DNA from: Fundidesulfovibrio magnetotacticus
GTDB taxonomy: Bacteria > Desulfobacterota > Desulfovibrionia > Desulfovibrionales > Desulfovibrionaceae
Assembly: GCF_013019105.1 (NCBI RefSeq)
Contig: NZ_BLTE01000003.1
Location: forward strand, 227,330 to 291,329
Length of the DNA stretch: 64,000 nt
Direction of reading: 5' to 3'
Position 1 is the first letter of the stretch; each line of letters starts with the position of its first letter. The position numbers and the translations under genes were made by a program. The notes under the pieces were generated by a model. That model made no database searches. It was not told where the DNA came from and saw only the letters and a program-made list of their open reading frames with translations. Positions 35,617-44,593 of the stretch are shown here, in pieces.

Positions 35617-36687
35617 TCAGCCGTCCTGGCGGCTCACCCCGGCCTGGGAGAAGGTGGCCATTTCGTTGAGCACGGCGGCCGAGGCGCGCAGGAGCATCAG
35701 GGCCAGGGCCGCGCCAGTGCCTTCGCCCAGGCGCAGGCCAAGGTCGAGCAGGGGGTTTGCGTCCAGGGCGCGCATCACGGCCTTGTGCCCGGGTTCGGCC
35801 GAGGCGTGGCTGAAGAAGCAGTAGTCCTTGACGGCGGGGGCCATGCGCATGGCGGCCACGCAGGCGGCGGTGGAGATGAAGCCGTCCACCAGCACGGCCT
35901 GGCGGTTGGCCGCGCCGCCCAGGATCAGCCCGGCGATGCAGGCGATCTCGTAGCCGCCCAGCGCGGCGAGGATGGCCAGGGGGTCGCCCGAGGCCACGGC
36001 CTCGCGGTTCACGGCGAGGCAGGTCTCGATCACCCGGGCCTTGCGGCTGACGGCCTCGGGGGCGAGCCCGGTGCCGGGGCCGGCGACGGCTTCGGGGGTC
36101 AGATCCAGGAAGGCGCAGTAGAGGGCGGTGGAGGGCGTGGTGTTGGCGATGCCCATGTCGCCGGTGCCGATGACGCGCACGCCGCGCCCGGCGGCCTGGC
36201 TGGCCAGGGAAGCGCCCAGTTCCAGGGCTTGCAGGCATTGTTCGATGGTCATGGCCGGGCCTTTGGCCATGTTTTGCGTGCCCGGGGCCACCTTTGCGCG
36301 CACCAGGCCCGGGTGTTCCGGGAAGTCCGGCCCGGCGCATCCGGCGTCCACCACCACGAGTTCCGCTCCGGCCTGGCGGGCCAGCACGTTGATGCCCGCG
36401 CCGCCGCCCATGAAGTTGAGCACCATCTGCCGGGTGACCTCCTGCGGGAAGAGGCTCACGCCCTCCTGGGCCACTCCGTGGTCTCCGGCGCAGGTGAAGA
36501 GCGCGGCCGGGTCTGCCTGGGGTTTGCCGCCGCCCTGGATGAGGGCCAGGCGCAGGGCCAGCTCTTCCATGCGTCCCAGGCTGCCCTGGGGCTTGGTGAG
36601 GTCGTCCAGGCGGGCCTGGATCGCGGGGACGAGGGAGGCGTCCACGGGGGCGATGGGGTCGGTGAGGGCCTTGAGGCGAGAGTGCAT
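35617..36687 (-). CDS. cobT: Nicotinate-nucleotide--dimethylbenzimidazole phosphoribosyltransferase
   Basis: A 356-residue enzyme that makes alpha-ribazole phosphate for the lower loop of cobalamin. It shows DDLTKPQGSLGRMEELALRLA, FTCAGDHGVAQEGVSLFPQEVTRQMVLNFMGGGAGINVLA, RVIGTGDMGIANTTPSTAL and the catalytic glutamate region LRLGEGTGAALALMLL. The ATG at 36687 follows AAGGA by 7 nt; longer in-frame starts would run through the terminator hairpin. Upstream lie a cobalamin riboswitch and its terminator on the same strand, so it is shut off when cobalamin is plentiful. No other cob gene is adjacent. Confidence 0.96.
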   Translation of the reverse strand: MHSRLKALTDPIAPVDASLVPAIQARLDDLTKPQGSLGRMEELALRLALIQGGGKPQADPAALFTCAGDHGVAQEGVSLFPQEVTRQMVLNFMGGGAGINVLARQAGAELVVVDAGCAGPDFPEHPGLVRAKVAPGTQNMAKGPAMTIEQCLQALELGASLASQAAGRGVRVIGTGDMGIANTTPSTALYCAFLDLTPEAVAGPGTGLAPEAVSRKARVIETCLAVNREAVASGDPLAILAALGGYEIACIAGLILGGAANRQAVLVDGFISTAACVAAMRMAPAVKDYCFFSHASAEPGHKAVMRALDANPLLDLGLRLGEGTGAALALMLLRASAAVLNEMATFSQAGVSRQDG

Positions 36688-36731
36688 GGTGAAATCCTTG
36701 TGAAGGGCGGTCCTGGGCCTGCCGGTGCAAT

Positions 36732-36771
36732 AAAAAAATCCCCCGGCCCCCCGTGAGGGGGGACAAGGGAT
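36732..36771 (-). terminator. Riboswitch-linked terminator before cobT
   Basis: On the minus strand atccc...CCCCCC-TCAC-GGGGGG...gggat forms a strong stem (36738-36771) followed directly by TTTTTTT. It lies between the cobalamin aptamer and the cobT ribosome site, as expected for a transcriptional off-switch. Confidence 0.88.
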
Positions 36772-36799
36772 TGCCGTTGCCATGGGATCAATCCGCGGA

Positions 36800-36945
36800 T
36801 CGGGTCCGGCCGTTCGTCTTCAGGCTCGCGGGTCGTCCTCCGCCCGCCCTTCCCATCCCCAGGGACAGTGGTTACGCGGGCATCGTCTCCGCTTACTGCG
36901 GCGGGTCCGCCACGGAATCGCACCGTGTTCCGTAACGGCCGGGAT
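36800..36945 (-). promoter_or_regulatory. Cobalamin riboswitch upstream of cobT
   Basis: The minus strand shows the ordered cobalamin-riboswitch signatures: GGTGCGATTCCGTGGCGG, then ACCCGCCGCAGTAAGCGG, the CCACTG of the conserved core, GGGATGGGAAGGGCGGGCGG and the B12-box-like AGCCTGAAGAC. Ligand is adenosylcobalamin or a relative. With the terminator it forms a complete off-switch for cobT. Confidence 0.93.
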
Positions 36946-36980
36946 GCGAGGGGCGGCTTAGCGCGGCCCCGGGCGCGGCG

Positions 36981-38306
36981 TCAAGCGGGCTCCGCGCGCA
37001 GCCTGCTCTGGCCCGTGGTGTCGAGCACCTGCTGCCAGGCGCTGGAGCGCACGTCCATGACCTTGCGGCCCACGGTGACCAGGGGCAGGGGCACGTGCAC
37101 GGGAATCTCGTGCAGTCGGCTGACCATGATCCCGGTCTTTCCGGCCATGCCCGCGTGCACGGCCATGGCGCCCAGCATGTTGCAGTGGGCGCGGTCGGCC
37201 CCGCTGGCGGGCACGGAGCGGATGATGTAGCTGGGGTCGATGAACTTGAGGTTGATGGGCAGGCGCTCCTTGAAATAGGCCTTGGTGCGGCTGATGAGCA
37301 GGCCGCAGATGTCGCCCAGCACCTTGTTGCCCGAGGCGTCGGTGAGCCCGGATTCGGGGAGCAGGTCCTGCCCCGCGCCCTCGGCCACCAGCACCACGGC
37401 GTGGCCGCGCCGCCGGAGCCTGGCCTCCAGGGCGGGCAGGAAGCCGCCGGGGCCTTCGAGCACCACGGGCTCCTCCGGGGCCAGCACAAAGTTCACCTCC
37501 TTGATGGAGAGCGCCGCCGCCGCCGCGATGAAGCCCGACTCGCGCCCCATCACCTTCACCACGCCGATGCCGTAGGGCGCGCCGGTGGCCTCCACATGGG
37601 CGCAGCGCACGGCCTCGATCACCTTTTCCACGGCCGACTCGAAGCCGAAGGTGCGCGAGACGAAGTGGATGTCGTTGTCCACGGTCTTGGGGATGCACAC
37701 CACCGCGATGCGCAGCCCACGCGCCGCCGTGACCGCCTGGATGGCCTGGGCCGCCCGCATGGAGCCCACGCCGCCCATCACGAAGAGCATGCCCACGTTG
37801 AGCCGCTCCAGGGCGTCCACCACGTCCTCGGGGTCCTGGGGGCCGCGCGAGGTGCCCAGCACCGTGCCGCCGAACTCGTGGATGTCGGCCACGGAGGTGG
37901 GGGAGAGCTCCATCACGTCGGGGTCGGTCTTGGGGATGAACCCGGCCAGGCCGTAGCGCACGCCCAGCACCCCGGAGACGCCGTAGCCGTGGTGCGCCTC
38001 CATGACGATGGAGCGGATCACGTCGTTGGTGCCCGGACAGATGCCCCCGCAGGTGACCACGGCGCACTTGGTCTTGGGCGGGTCGAAATAGATCATGCGC
38101 CGGGGGCCGGCCTGCTCCAGGGAGGCCACCGAGGGCCGCTTGCCGTGGCCCGGGTGCAGGATGTTCACGAGCACCCCCTGCTCGTCGTCCACGAAGAGCG
38201 AGTGGCGGCGAGGGTTGGGGATCTTGGCCGCGCCCAGGCTGGGGGTGCGGGTCTTCTCGGCGTCCAGGTGGGGCCAGGGCTGGCCTGGGTGTTCGCTTTG
38301 GTGCAT
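36981..38306 (-). CDS. 6-phosphofructokinase, with altered GGDG motif
   Basis: A 441-residue enzyme of the phosphofructokinase (PfkA) family. It has an N-terminal extension of about 75 residues like the plant/actinobacterial-type long PFKs, the phosphate-binding CGGICPGTNDVIRSIV, the substrate motif IPKTVDNDI (catalytic Asp intact) and MGRESGFIAAAAAL. The motif that is normally GGDGT/S reads GGVGS (about residues 176-180; codons ggc ggc gtg ggc tcc). The Asp there normally helps bind Mg-ATP or PPi. The enzyme may therefore be changed in phosphate donor, or be impaired. It is transcribed toward the cobT riboswitch and divergent from a glycosyltransferase gene. Confidence 0.88.
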   Translation of the reverse strand: MHQSEHPGQPWPHLDAEKTRTPSLGAAKIPNPRRHSLFVDDEQGVLVNILHPGHGKRPSVASLEQAGPRRMIYFDPPKTKCAVVTCGGICPGTNDVIRSIVMEAHHGYGVSGVLGVRYGLAGFIPKTDPDVMELSPTSVADIHEFGGTVLGTSRGPQDPEDVVDALERLNVGMLFVMGGVGSMRAAQAIQAVTAARGLRIAVVCIPKTVDNDIHFVSRTFGFESAVEKVIEAVRCAHVEATGAPYGIGVVKVMGRESGFIAAAAALSIKEVNFVLAPEEPVVLEGPGGFLPALEARLRRRGHAVVLVAEGAGQDLLPESGLTDASGNKVLGDICGLLISRTKAYFKERLPINLKFIDPSYIIRSVPASGADRAHCNMLGAMAVHAGMAGKTGIMVSRLHEIPVHVPLPLVTVGRKVMDVRSSAWQQVLDTTGQSRLRAEPA

Positions 38307-38373
38307 GATGGCCTCGCGCGCGGTTTCCGGTGACTTGCCCCCAACCTAGCCTCCCGCAAGGCGGTGTGACAAG

Positions 38374-39369
38374 ATGCAATCAAGACCCGAGAGGACCTTC
38401 TTCTTCATCCCCCCGGTGCGCCGGGCGGCCGGGGGCGTGGCCGTGCTCTGGCGCATGGCCCGCTTCCTGCGCGAGGCCGGGCGCGACGCCCGCGTCGTGC
38501 TGCGCGAGGCCGGGGACTGGCGGCCCGACGACGCGGCCCAGAGCGTCCCGGAGGAGGACTTCCTCGCCGTGGAGCCCACGGAGCGCGACGCCTGGGTGGT
38601 CCCCGAGGGCTGGGTGAACGCCCTGGCTCCGGGCCTCAAGGGCGGGGCTCGCTGCCTGGTGTACGTGCAGAACTGGGCCTATCTCTTCTCGGGGCTGCCC
38701 CAGGGCGTGGACTGGCGCTCGCTGCCGGTGACGTTCCTGGCGGTGTCGGCCCCGGTGGCCTGGTTCATCCGGCAGAGCCTGGGCGTGGACGCCCCGATCC
38801 TGCGCCCGGGCATCGACCCGGAGCTCTTCCGCGCCCCGGACGAAAAGCCCGGCGAGCTGACGGTGGCCTACATGCCGCGCAAGAACAAGGCCCTGGCCGA
38901 CGAGATCATGGCCGTGGCGGAGGCGCGTGGCCGCTTCAAGGCGCGCTTCGAGCCCATCGCCGGGCTGGACCAGGCCGGGGTGGCCCGCGTCCTGCGCGGC
39001 AGCCACGCCTTCCTGGCCACGGGCTTCCCCGAGGGCTGCCCCCTGCCGCCCCTGGAGGCCATGGCCAGCGGGGCCGTGCCCTGCGGCTTCGCGGGCCTGG
39101 GCGGCTGGGACTACATGCGCCAGGCCGCCCCAGACCGCCACCGGCCGGACTGCCCCCTGGAGGAGCGCCCCTGGGGCGGCAACGGCTTCTACGTGGCCGA
39201 CAACGACGTGCTGGGCGCGGCCCTGGCCCTGGAAGAGGCCCTGGAGCTGCACCGCGCGGGCGGCGAGGCCCTGGCCCGCGTGCGGGAGGCCTGCGCCGCC
39301 ACGGCCCGGGCCTATTCCCTGGAGGTCCAGCGTCGATCGGTCCTCGATTTTTGGGATCGCCTGGGCTAG
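38374..39369 (+). CDS. Glycosyltransferase, GT4-like
   Basis: A 331-residue GT-B-fold protein. The N-terminal FFFIPPVRRAAGGVAVLWRMARFLREAGRDARVV is a donor-side Rossmann start. Later PILRPGIDPELFRAPDEKPGE and GFPEGCPLPPLEAMASGAVPCGFAGLGGWDYM match the C-terminal nucleotide-sugar region of family 4 transferases (EGxPLPxLEAMAxG). The interval WGGNGFYVADNDVLGAALALEEA completes the fold. Ribosome site is weak. It is the first gene of a string with an O-antigen-ligase-like protein 11 bp downstream, so the product is probably a surface or secreted glycan. Confidence 0.85.
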   Translation: MQSRPERTFFFIPPVRRAAGGVAVLWRMARFLREAGRDARVVLREAGDWRPDDAAQSVPEEDFLAVEPTERDAWVVPEGWVNALAPGLKGGARCLVYVQNWAYLFSGLPQGVDWRSLPVTFLAVSAPVAWFIRQSLGVDAPILRPGIDPELFRAPDEKPGELTVAYMPRKNKALADEIMAVAEARGRFKARFEPIAGLDQAGVARVLRGSHAFLATGFPEGCPLPPLEAMASGAVPCGFAGLGGWDYMRQAAPDRHRPDCPLEERPWGGNGFYVADNDVLGAALALEEALELHRAGGEALARVREACAATARAYSLEVQRRSVLDFWDRLG

Positions 39370-39380
39370 AGCACCACCCC

Positions 39381-41369
39381 ATGGCCTCGACCGTCCTGCA
39401 TCTGCTCAAGCTGGCGTTCTTCGCCGCCAACGCCCTGGCGGCCGCGCTTTTGTGCCTGGAGATGGGCCCCGCGGCCCGGAACCTCACGGCCTTCGCGCCC
39501 CTGGTCTTCGCCCTGTGCGTGCTGCGCCCGGCGCTGTGGACCCATGCGCTCTCGGGCCTAGGGGCCGTGCTGATGTTCTTCGGGTTCCAGTCCTATTCCG
39601 TGCACGCCCAGGCCCTGGCGTATTTGGCGGGCCTGGCGGGGCTTGCCCTGGCGGTCTCCTCGGGCAGGGAGCCCCTGCCCGGGGAGCGCGGGACGCCCCC
39701 CTCGCCCCTGAACCTGTGGCTGGCGGCCTTCGTGGGCGTGATGCTCTGCGGGCTGCCGCTCATGCCCCTGGGCGAGGCCTGGGCCGCCCTGCGCGAGCTT
39801 GGCCCCCTGGGGCTGGCCCGGATGCTCGGCTATTCCCCGGCCAAGAGCTCCTTCTACGCCCTGGCGGGGCTGGACCGCCTGGTGCTCTACGCGCTGCTGG
39901 CCCGGGAGCTGGCCCGCCTGCGGAGCTGCGACGCGCCCCGGGCCGTGCTCGTCGGGGCTGCCGCGTCGCTTCCGGCCTCCATGGCCTTCGGGTTCAGCGA
40001 GTTCTTTCTGGCCAAGGGCAAGGCCTTCGCCATGAGCGACCGCCTCACGTCGCTTTTCCTCAATCCCGGGTGGTACGCCGAATACCTCTGCGTGGCCTTT
40101 CCCTTCCTGCTGCTCCTGGGGCGCGGACGGGCGGGCCTGCTGGCGTGGCCGCTCACGGCGGCGGGGGTGGCGGCCATGGTGCTCACCATGGCGCGCGGGG
40201 CGTGGATCGTCTTCGGCTGCCTGGCCGTGTCCCTGGCTGTGCTCGGGGCCGCGCGCTTCGACCTCTTCGCCCTGGACCGCCGCCGCATGGCCCGGGGCGC
40301 GCTGGCGGGGCTGGCCCTGGCCGGGGTGGTGGCCCTGGGCCTCTACGGGACCCTGGCCGCCACGCGGGTGTCGCTCATGAACTTCCCCCTGGCCGTGATG
40401 ATCGGCGAGCGTCTGGAACGCTTTCTGGAGAGCCCCCGGCCCATGGTCTTCAAGAGCGGCGTGCTGGTGGGGGCCGAGGCCCCGACGGCGGGCATGGGCT
40501 ACGAGACCTACGCCTGGCACTATCCCCACCTGATGGCCGCGCCCGAGAGCGCCCTGGCCCGGGGCGTGCCCGCCACGGCCGAGGTGTTCGAGGCCACCCA
40601 CAACCTCTTCATCCAGATTTTCGCCGGGGGCGGCGTTCTGGGCCTGGCTGCGTGGCTGCTTCTGGCCTGGCGGGCCTTCCGGGTGGCCCTGGCGCGCCAC
40701 GGGCTCCGGGCGGACGCCCTCTCGCTGGCGGCGGCGCTTTCTCTGACGGTGTTCCACGCTTTCGGGCTTTTCCAGGAGATGGTCTACATCCCGGCGGTGT
40801 GGCTCCTCTTTTTCGTGGTGCTGGCGGCGTGCCTGCGCATGGAGCGCGAGGTCCCGGGCTGGAGCGCGCCCTGGACGGGCCGCCTGGCGGCGCGCGGCGC
40901 GGCCCTGGCCCTGTGCGCGGCCCTTGCGCTGCAGCTGGGCAATGCGGGCTTCGCGGGCACGGCGCGCTCGCTGGGGCTGGCGTCCTACCCCGCGCCCGGC
41001 GTCCAGGACACCCAGGGCTTCTACGGGCCGGAGCTTATCGACGGCCGGGTGGCCCTGTGGAGCGCCGGGGCGGCGTCGTTCGTGCTCACGGGCCAGGGGC
41101 CCTGGACTTTCGATGCGGGGGCCTCGCGGCCGGACCTGGAAAAACCCGTGGAGGTGCGGCTCTCCTCGGGGGGCGCGGTGCTGGACCGGGCGCTCCTGGG
41201 GGGCAAAGGCCCGCGCCGGGCGACGCTGACGATTCCGGCGGAGGCGGCCCGGTCGGGGCAGCGGGTGTGGCTTTTCGCGGCGCGCCCCTATTTCCCGCTG
41301 ATGGCCCACGGCATCAAGGACCACCGCGCCCTTGGGGTGTGGCTGGCCGGTCCGGGGCTGGGGGAGTAG
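39381..41369 (+). CDS. O-antigen ligase/polymerase-like membrane protein
   Basis: A 662-residue protein with about eleven hydrophobic segments in the first 500 residues and a beta-rich C-terminal domain (about 540-662) outside the membrane. The motif TMARGAWIVFGCLAVSL and the later THNLFIQIFAGGGVLGLAAWLLL are typical of Wzy_C proteins (WaaL, PglL, polymerase). The large periplasmic loop between them holds ESPRPMVFKSG and a GMGYETYAWHYPHLM segment. Start ATG 39381 chosen because the upstream TTG overlaps the previous gene. It probably joins or polymerises glycans on undecaprenyl carrier in the periplasm. Confidence 0.86.
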   Translation: MASTVLHLLKLAFFAANALAAALLCLEMGPAARNLTAFAPLVFALCVLRPALWTHALSGLGAVLMFFGFQSYSVHAQALAYLAGLAGLALAVSSGREPLPGERGTPPSPLNLWLAAFVGVMLCGLPLMPLGEAWAALRELGPLGLARMLGYSPAKSSFYALAGLDRLVLYALLARELARLRSCDAPRAVLVGAAASLPASMAFGFSEFFLAKGKAFAMSDRLTSLFLNPGWYAEYLCVAFPFLLLLGRGRAGLLAWPLTAAGVAAMVLTMARGAWIVFGCLAVSLAVLGAARFDLFALDRRRMARGALAGLALAGVVALGLYGTLAATRVSLMNFPLAVMIGERLERFLESPRPMVFKSGVLVGAEAPTAGMGYETYAWHYPHLMAAPESALARGVPATAEVFEATHNLFIQIFAGGGVLGLAAWLLLAWRAFRVALARHGLRADALSLAAALSLTVFHAFGLFQEMVYIPAVWLLFFVVLAACLRMEREVPGWSAPWTGRLAARGAALALCAALALQLGNAGFAGTARSLGLASYPAPGVQDTQGFYGPELIDGRVALWSAGAASFVLTGQGPWTFDAGASRPDLEKPVEVRLSSGGAVLDRALLGGKGPRRATLTIPAEAARSGQRVWLFAARPYFPLMAHGIKDHRALGVWLAGPGLGE

Positions 41370-41375
41370 GGGGGC

Positions 41376-41831
41376 TCACTGCCTTGCGGCGGTGTCCGCG
41401 TTGTGGCTGAAGACGCGCACCTCGTTGACCAGGCGCATGCCCAGGTCGTGGATGCGGGAGTTTTCGGAGGAGGCGGCCAGGCTCTCCAGGGCCTTGAGGT
41501 CGTTGGTCAGGTGTCGGGCGGCCACGTTCTTGGTTTCCACGATCTTGGCGCGCACCAGGGCCAGGTCTTCGGGCTGGCGCAGGCGTTCCTCCACGGCCGC
41601 GAGCTGGGCCAGGGCGTGGGCGCGCAGGGCGTAGAGCATGGCCGTGGCGGTGTAGTAGTTGCAAAGGTTTTTCTCGCCGGGGTTGTCCATGGAGGCGGAG
41701 AGGTCCGCAGCCTTGTTGGCCAGGTCCTCGAAGTGGCGCTGGGAGGCCGCGAAGTGTTTGGCCTGGGCCATGGCCAGTGAGGGCAGGGCCAGGCAGGCCG
41801 CGACGATCAGGACTCGGACGAAAAAGAGCAT
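41376..41831 (-). CDS. Secreted helical protein, unknown
   Basis: A 151-residue exported protein: signal peptide (residues 1-22, MLFFVRVLIVAACLALPSLAMAQA) and a mature all-helical part with regularly spaced Ala, Leu and charged residues (HFEDLANKAADLSASMDNPGEKN, LAQLAAVEERLRQPEDLALVRAKIVETK). One cysteine. Likely a small helical bundle in the periplasm. The start is fixed by AGGAGG 5 nt before the ATG at 41831. It is convergent with the ligase-like gene, 6 bp away. No family recognised. Confidence 0.75.
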   Translation of the reverse strand: MLFFVRVLIVAACLALPSLAMAQAKHFAASQRHFEDLANKAADLSASMDNPGEKNLCNYYTATAMLYALRAHALAQLAAVEERLRQPEDLALVRAKIVETKNVAARHLTNDLKALESLAASSENSRIHDLGMRLVNEVRVFSHNADTAARQ

Positions 41832-42118
41832 GGGCACCTCCTGGGTCCTGGCCTCGTAGCAGTTTGAGCGGCGGGGTCAAGTAACCGCGATGACGGATTT
41901 TGCGCGCCATGCGCAGGAAACGTAACCGGCGCGACTTGCGCGAGGGGATTGTTTGATTTCGACGTAGCTTTTCATTATGGTAAGGTTTCTGGCATGGCAT
42001 ACCGGACTTGGCGCGCATGCGTCTGCTCCTGTCTTGGCCCGCTTTCTGCAAGCGAGCCTTTCCTGGCAGGTCCCGCGTTCTAGGCCAGGAGTCAAAGGCT
42101 CGTGAGGTTTTCCATCCG

Positions 42119-43159
42119 ATGAAACGTCGCAATTTTCTTTCGTTTTGCGCCGCCGCGGGGGCATGCGCCGTCCTGCCCGGCATGTCGCTGGCCAACGTGG
42201 CGCGTCCTTTTCCCAAGGGGATGGTCACCTTCACCTTCGACGACGGCATCGTGAGCAACCACCGCTATGCCTTGCCCATCCTCAAGAGCAGGGGCCAGGT
42301 GGCCACGGCGGGCATCGTTGTCTCGCGCATGCTCTCGGGCAACGACGACTACATGAACGTGGAGCATGTGCGCGAGCTGGCCGCCAGCGGCTGGGAGATC
42401 GCCTCCCACAGCCTCACGCATTCGCGGCCCACCCAGATTCCCAAGACCCTGGCCCAGGAGCCCGTGAGCGGCTGGCATGTGGACGAGCGCGACCCCGCCC
42501 GTTACCAGACCCAGTACGAATACGAGCGCATCGCAGGCCTCTACCAGGACGGCAAGCCCCTCACCGAGGCCCCGAGCCTGGAGGCCATGGCCAGCTGCCA
42601 GGGCTGCTACTGGCTCGACAGGGCCATCGCCGAACTGCACGTGCGGCCCCTCAGAGGGGGCGACCCCTCCACGCTGGACATCCTGGCCGGCTCCTACCAG
42701 CGGGAGATGGAGCAGTCCAAGGCCATGCTCCTGGAGCTGGGCTTCGACGTGGACACCTACATCGCTCCCCACAACTACTGGACCGACGACGTGGAAGTCC
42801 TCTCGCGGCGCTCCTACGCCCGGGCCTGCACGGGGCGCGATTCGGACAACAGGCCCGGCACCTTCAACGCCCACGCCATCCGCCGCTTCATGGTGCACGA
42901 GAAGGACTCGGCCCAGGCCCTGGCGCGCATCATCACCGACCACAGCCTCGAACACGGCGGGTGGGTGGTCTTCTGTTTTCACGGCGTGGGCGACAAGACC
43001 GGCTGGGAGCCCTATCCCGCCGACAAGCTCGACCAGCTCAGCGCCTGGGTGGCCGAGCAGGGCATCCCCATGGTCACGGTGCGCGAGGGCGCCAAGGCCA
43101 TGCAGGCCGCCCGGCAGAACGACACGAAGCAAAAAACCATCGCCAAGAAGGGTTCATAA
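42119..43159 (+). CDS. Tat-exported polysaccharide deacetylase
   Basis: A 346-residue secreted protein. The N-terminus MKRRNFLSFCAAAGACAVLPGMSLA has a twin-arginine RRNFL motif, hydrophobic stretch and likely cleavage after SLA. The catalytic domain begins MVTFTFDDGIVSNHRYALPIL (TFDDG with both metal-ligand aspartates), followed by ASHSLTHSRPTQI (HSxxH zinc ligands) and a later FCFHGVGD. This is the carbohydrate esterase 4 (NodB-like) layout. It removes N- or O-acetyl groups from surface glycan in the periplasm or outside. TGAGG lies about 11 nt before the ATG. A GT-like gene follows 2 bp downstream. Confidence 0.88.
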   Translation: MKRRNFLSFCAAAGACAVLPGMSLANVARPFPKGMVTFTFDDGIVSNHRYALPILKSRGQVATAGIVVSRMLSGNDDYMNVEHVRELAASGWEIASHSLTHSRPTQIPKTLAQEPVSGWHVDERDPARYQTQYEYERIAGLYQDGKPLTEAPSLEAMASCQGCYWLDRAIAELHVRPLRGGDPSTLDILAGSYQREMEQSKAMLLELGFDVDTYIAPHNYWTDDVEVLSRRSYARACTGRDSDNRPGTFNAHAIRRFMVHEKDSAQALARIITDHSLEHGGWVVFCFHGVGDKTGWEPYPADKLDQLSAWVAEQGIPMVTVREGAKAMQAARQNDTKQKTIAKKGS

Positions 43160-43161
43160 GG

Positions 43162-44322
43162 ATGCGTAAACTGAAGATCGCGGTCGGAGGCTATCTGGTC
43201 AGCTTTCCCCTCGGGGGCCAGGTGTGGATGTTCCTGCACTACCTCAAGGGACTTGAGCGGCTGGGCCATGAGGTGATCTTCGTGGAAGACACCGCCGAGT
43301 GGGCGCTACCCTTCGACCCCGTGAAAGGTTACGCCTCCGCCGACTCCGCCTACGGGCGCGGAGTGATCGGCCAGGCCTTCGAACGCCTCGGCCTGGGCGA
43401 CCGCTGGGCCTACAGCACCATCTTCGAGGGCAAGCACTACGGCATGTCCCGCGAGGCCGTGGACGCCTTCTGCGAAAGCGCCGACCTCTTCCTGAACGTC
43501 TCGGGCGTGATCCCCCTGCGCGAATCCTTCATGAAGGCCAAGGTGCGCGCCATCATCGACACCGACCCCATCTTCACCCAGTCCAAGATCGCCGGGGACG
43601 ACTGGACCAGGGACTACTTCAAGCGCCACGACGTGTTCTTCACCTGGGGCCGCAACATCCCCACCGGCTCCACCGGCGTGGAACTCTCCGGCATCGACTA
43701 CATCCCCACCAACGTGCCCATCGTCCTGGACCTCTGGCCCAACGTGGAAGGCCCCGGCACCGGCTTCACCACCATCGGCAACTGGGACGCCCAGGGCCGC
43801 GACATCGTGCACGAGGGCAAGAAGCTCTCCTGGCGCAAGTGCGAAAAATACGAGCGCATCATCGACCTGCCCGGCAGGCTCCCCGGCGTGACGCTCGACC
43901 TGACCATGAGCGGCATGAAGGAAGACGCCAAGCGCTTCGCCGAGCACGGCTGGGTGGTGAAGAACGCCCTGGAGCTCTCCCGCGACATCTGGAACTACCA
44001 CGACTACATCCTGGGCTCCACGGCCGAGTTCACCGTGGCCAAGGAGCAGAACATCCAGCTCAAGTCCGGCTGGTTCTCCGACCGCTCCGCCAGCTACCTG
44101 GCCTCGGGGCGTCCCGTCATCGTGGAGGACACGGGCTTCGGCACCTACCTGCCCGTGGGCGAGGGACTCGTCACCTTCGACGGCGTGGACAACGCCGCCT
44201 CGGCCATCGAGCACGTGCTCTCCGACTATCCCCGCCACCGCAAGGCCGCCCGGGCCATCGCGGAGGAGTATTTCGATTCCGACAAGGTGCTGGGGGACAT
44301 CCTCACGGCCTGCGGCTTCTAG
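43162..44322 (+). CDS. GT-B glycosyltransferase-like protein
   Basis: A 386-residue protein, probably GT-B fold. The start MRKLKIAVGGYLVSFPLGGQVWMFLHYLKGLERLGHEVIFVED is a nucleotide-sugar transferase N-terminal domain, and the C-terminal ELSRDIWNYHDYILGSTAEFTVAKEQNI, RSASYLASGRPVIVEDTGFGTYLPVGEGLVTF corresponds to the donor-binding half (the E of VED/TGFG region). Some residues of classic families (EX7E) are not obvious. The GAT preceding ATG sits 2 nt after the deacetylase stop, so the two are coupled. They may build and then deacetylate the same glycan. Confidence 0.78.
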   Translation: MRKLKIAVGGYLVSFPLGGQVWMFLHYLKGLERLGHEVIFVEDTAEWALPFDPVKGYASADSAYGRGVIGQAFERLGLGDRWAYSTIFEGKHYGMSREAVDAFCESADLFLNVSGVIPLRESFMKAKVRAIIDTDPIFTQSKIAGDDWTRDYFKRHDVFFTWGRNIPTGSTGVELSGIDYIPTNVPIVLDLWPNVEGPGTGFTTIGNWDAQGRDIVHEGKKLSWRKCEKYERIIDLPGRLPGVTLDLTMSGMKEDAKRFAEHGWVVKNALELSRDIWNYHDYILGSTAEFTVAKEQNIQLKSGWFSDRSASYLASGRPVIVEDTGFGTYLPVGEGLVTFDGVDNAASAIEHVLSDYPRHRKAARAIAEEYFDSDKVLGDILTACGF

Positions 44323-44376
44323 CTGCCCCATTGAGCGAACGCGCGGGCTGCCCGAGTCGGCGCACGACGCAGCGAG

Positions 44377-44408
44377 AACGCCCGGCAGGGAAACCCGCCG
44401 GGCGTTTT
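44377..44408 (+). terminator. Rho-independent terminator after the GT-like gene
   Basis: aacgcccggc (44377-44386) pairs with gccgggcgtt (44397-44406) around a 10 nt loop, and TTTT closes the site. It lies 55 bp after the stop of the GT-like gene. Confidence 0.85.
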
Positions 44409-44593
44409 CGCGCGAGGCGCGCGGGCGTCGCGTCCCGGTGGGCGGAGGTCGGGCAGAGCAGGAGGTGGCGGCCGGGCGGGATGTCGGCGGCCGGGCGGGC
44501 AAGCCGACGCGGCCCGGCGGGCATGCCCCGGAAAAATCGGGCCATGTGCCCCGCGCCCCCTTCCCTCCGGAGAAAGCGGACTTATAGTGTGTT

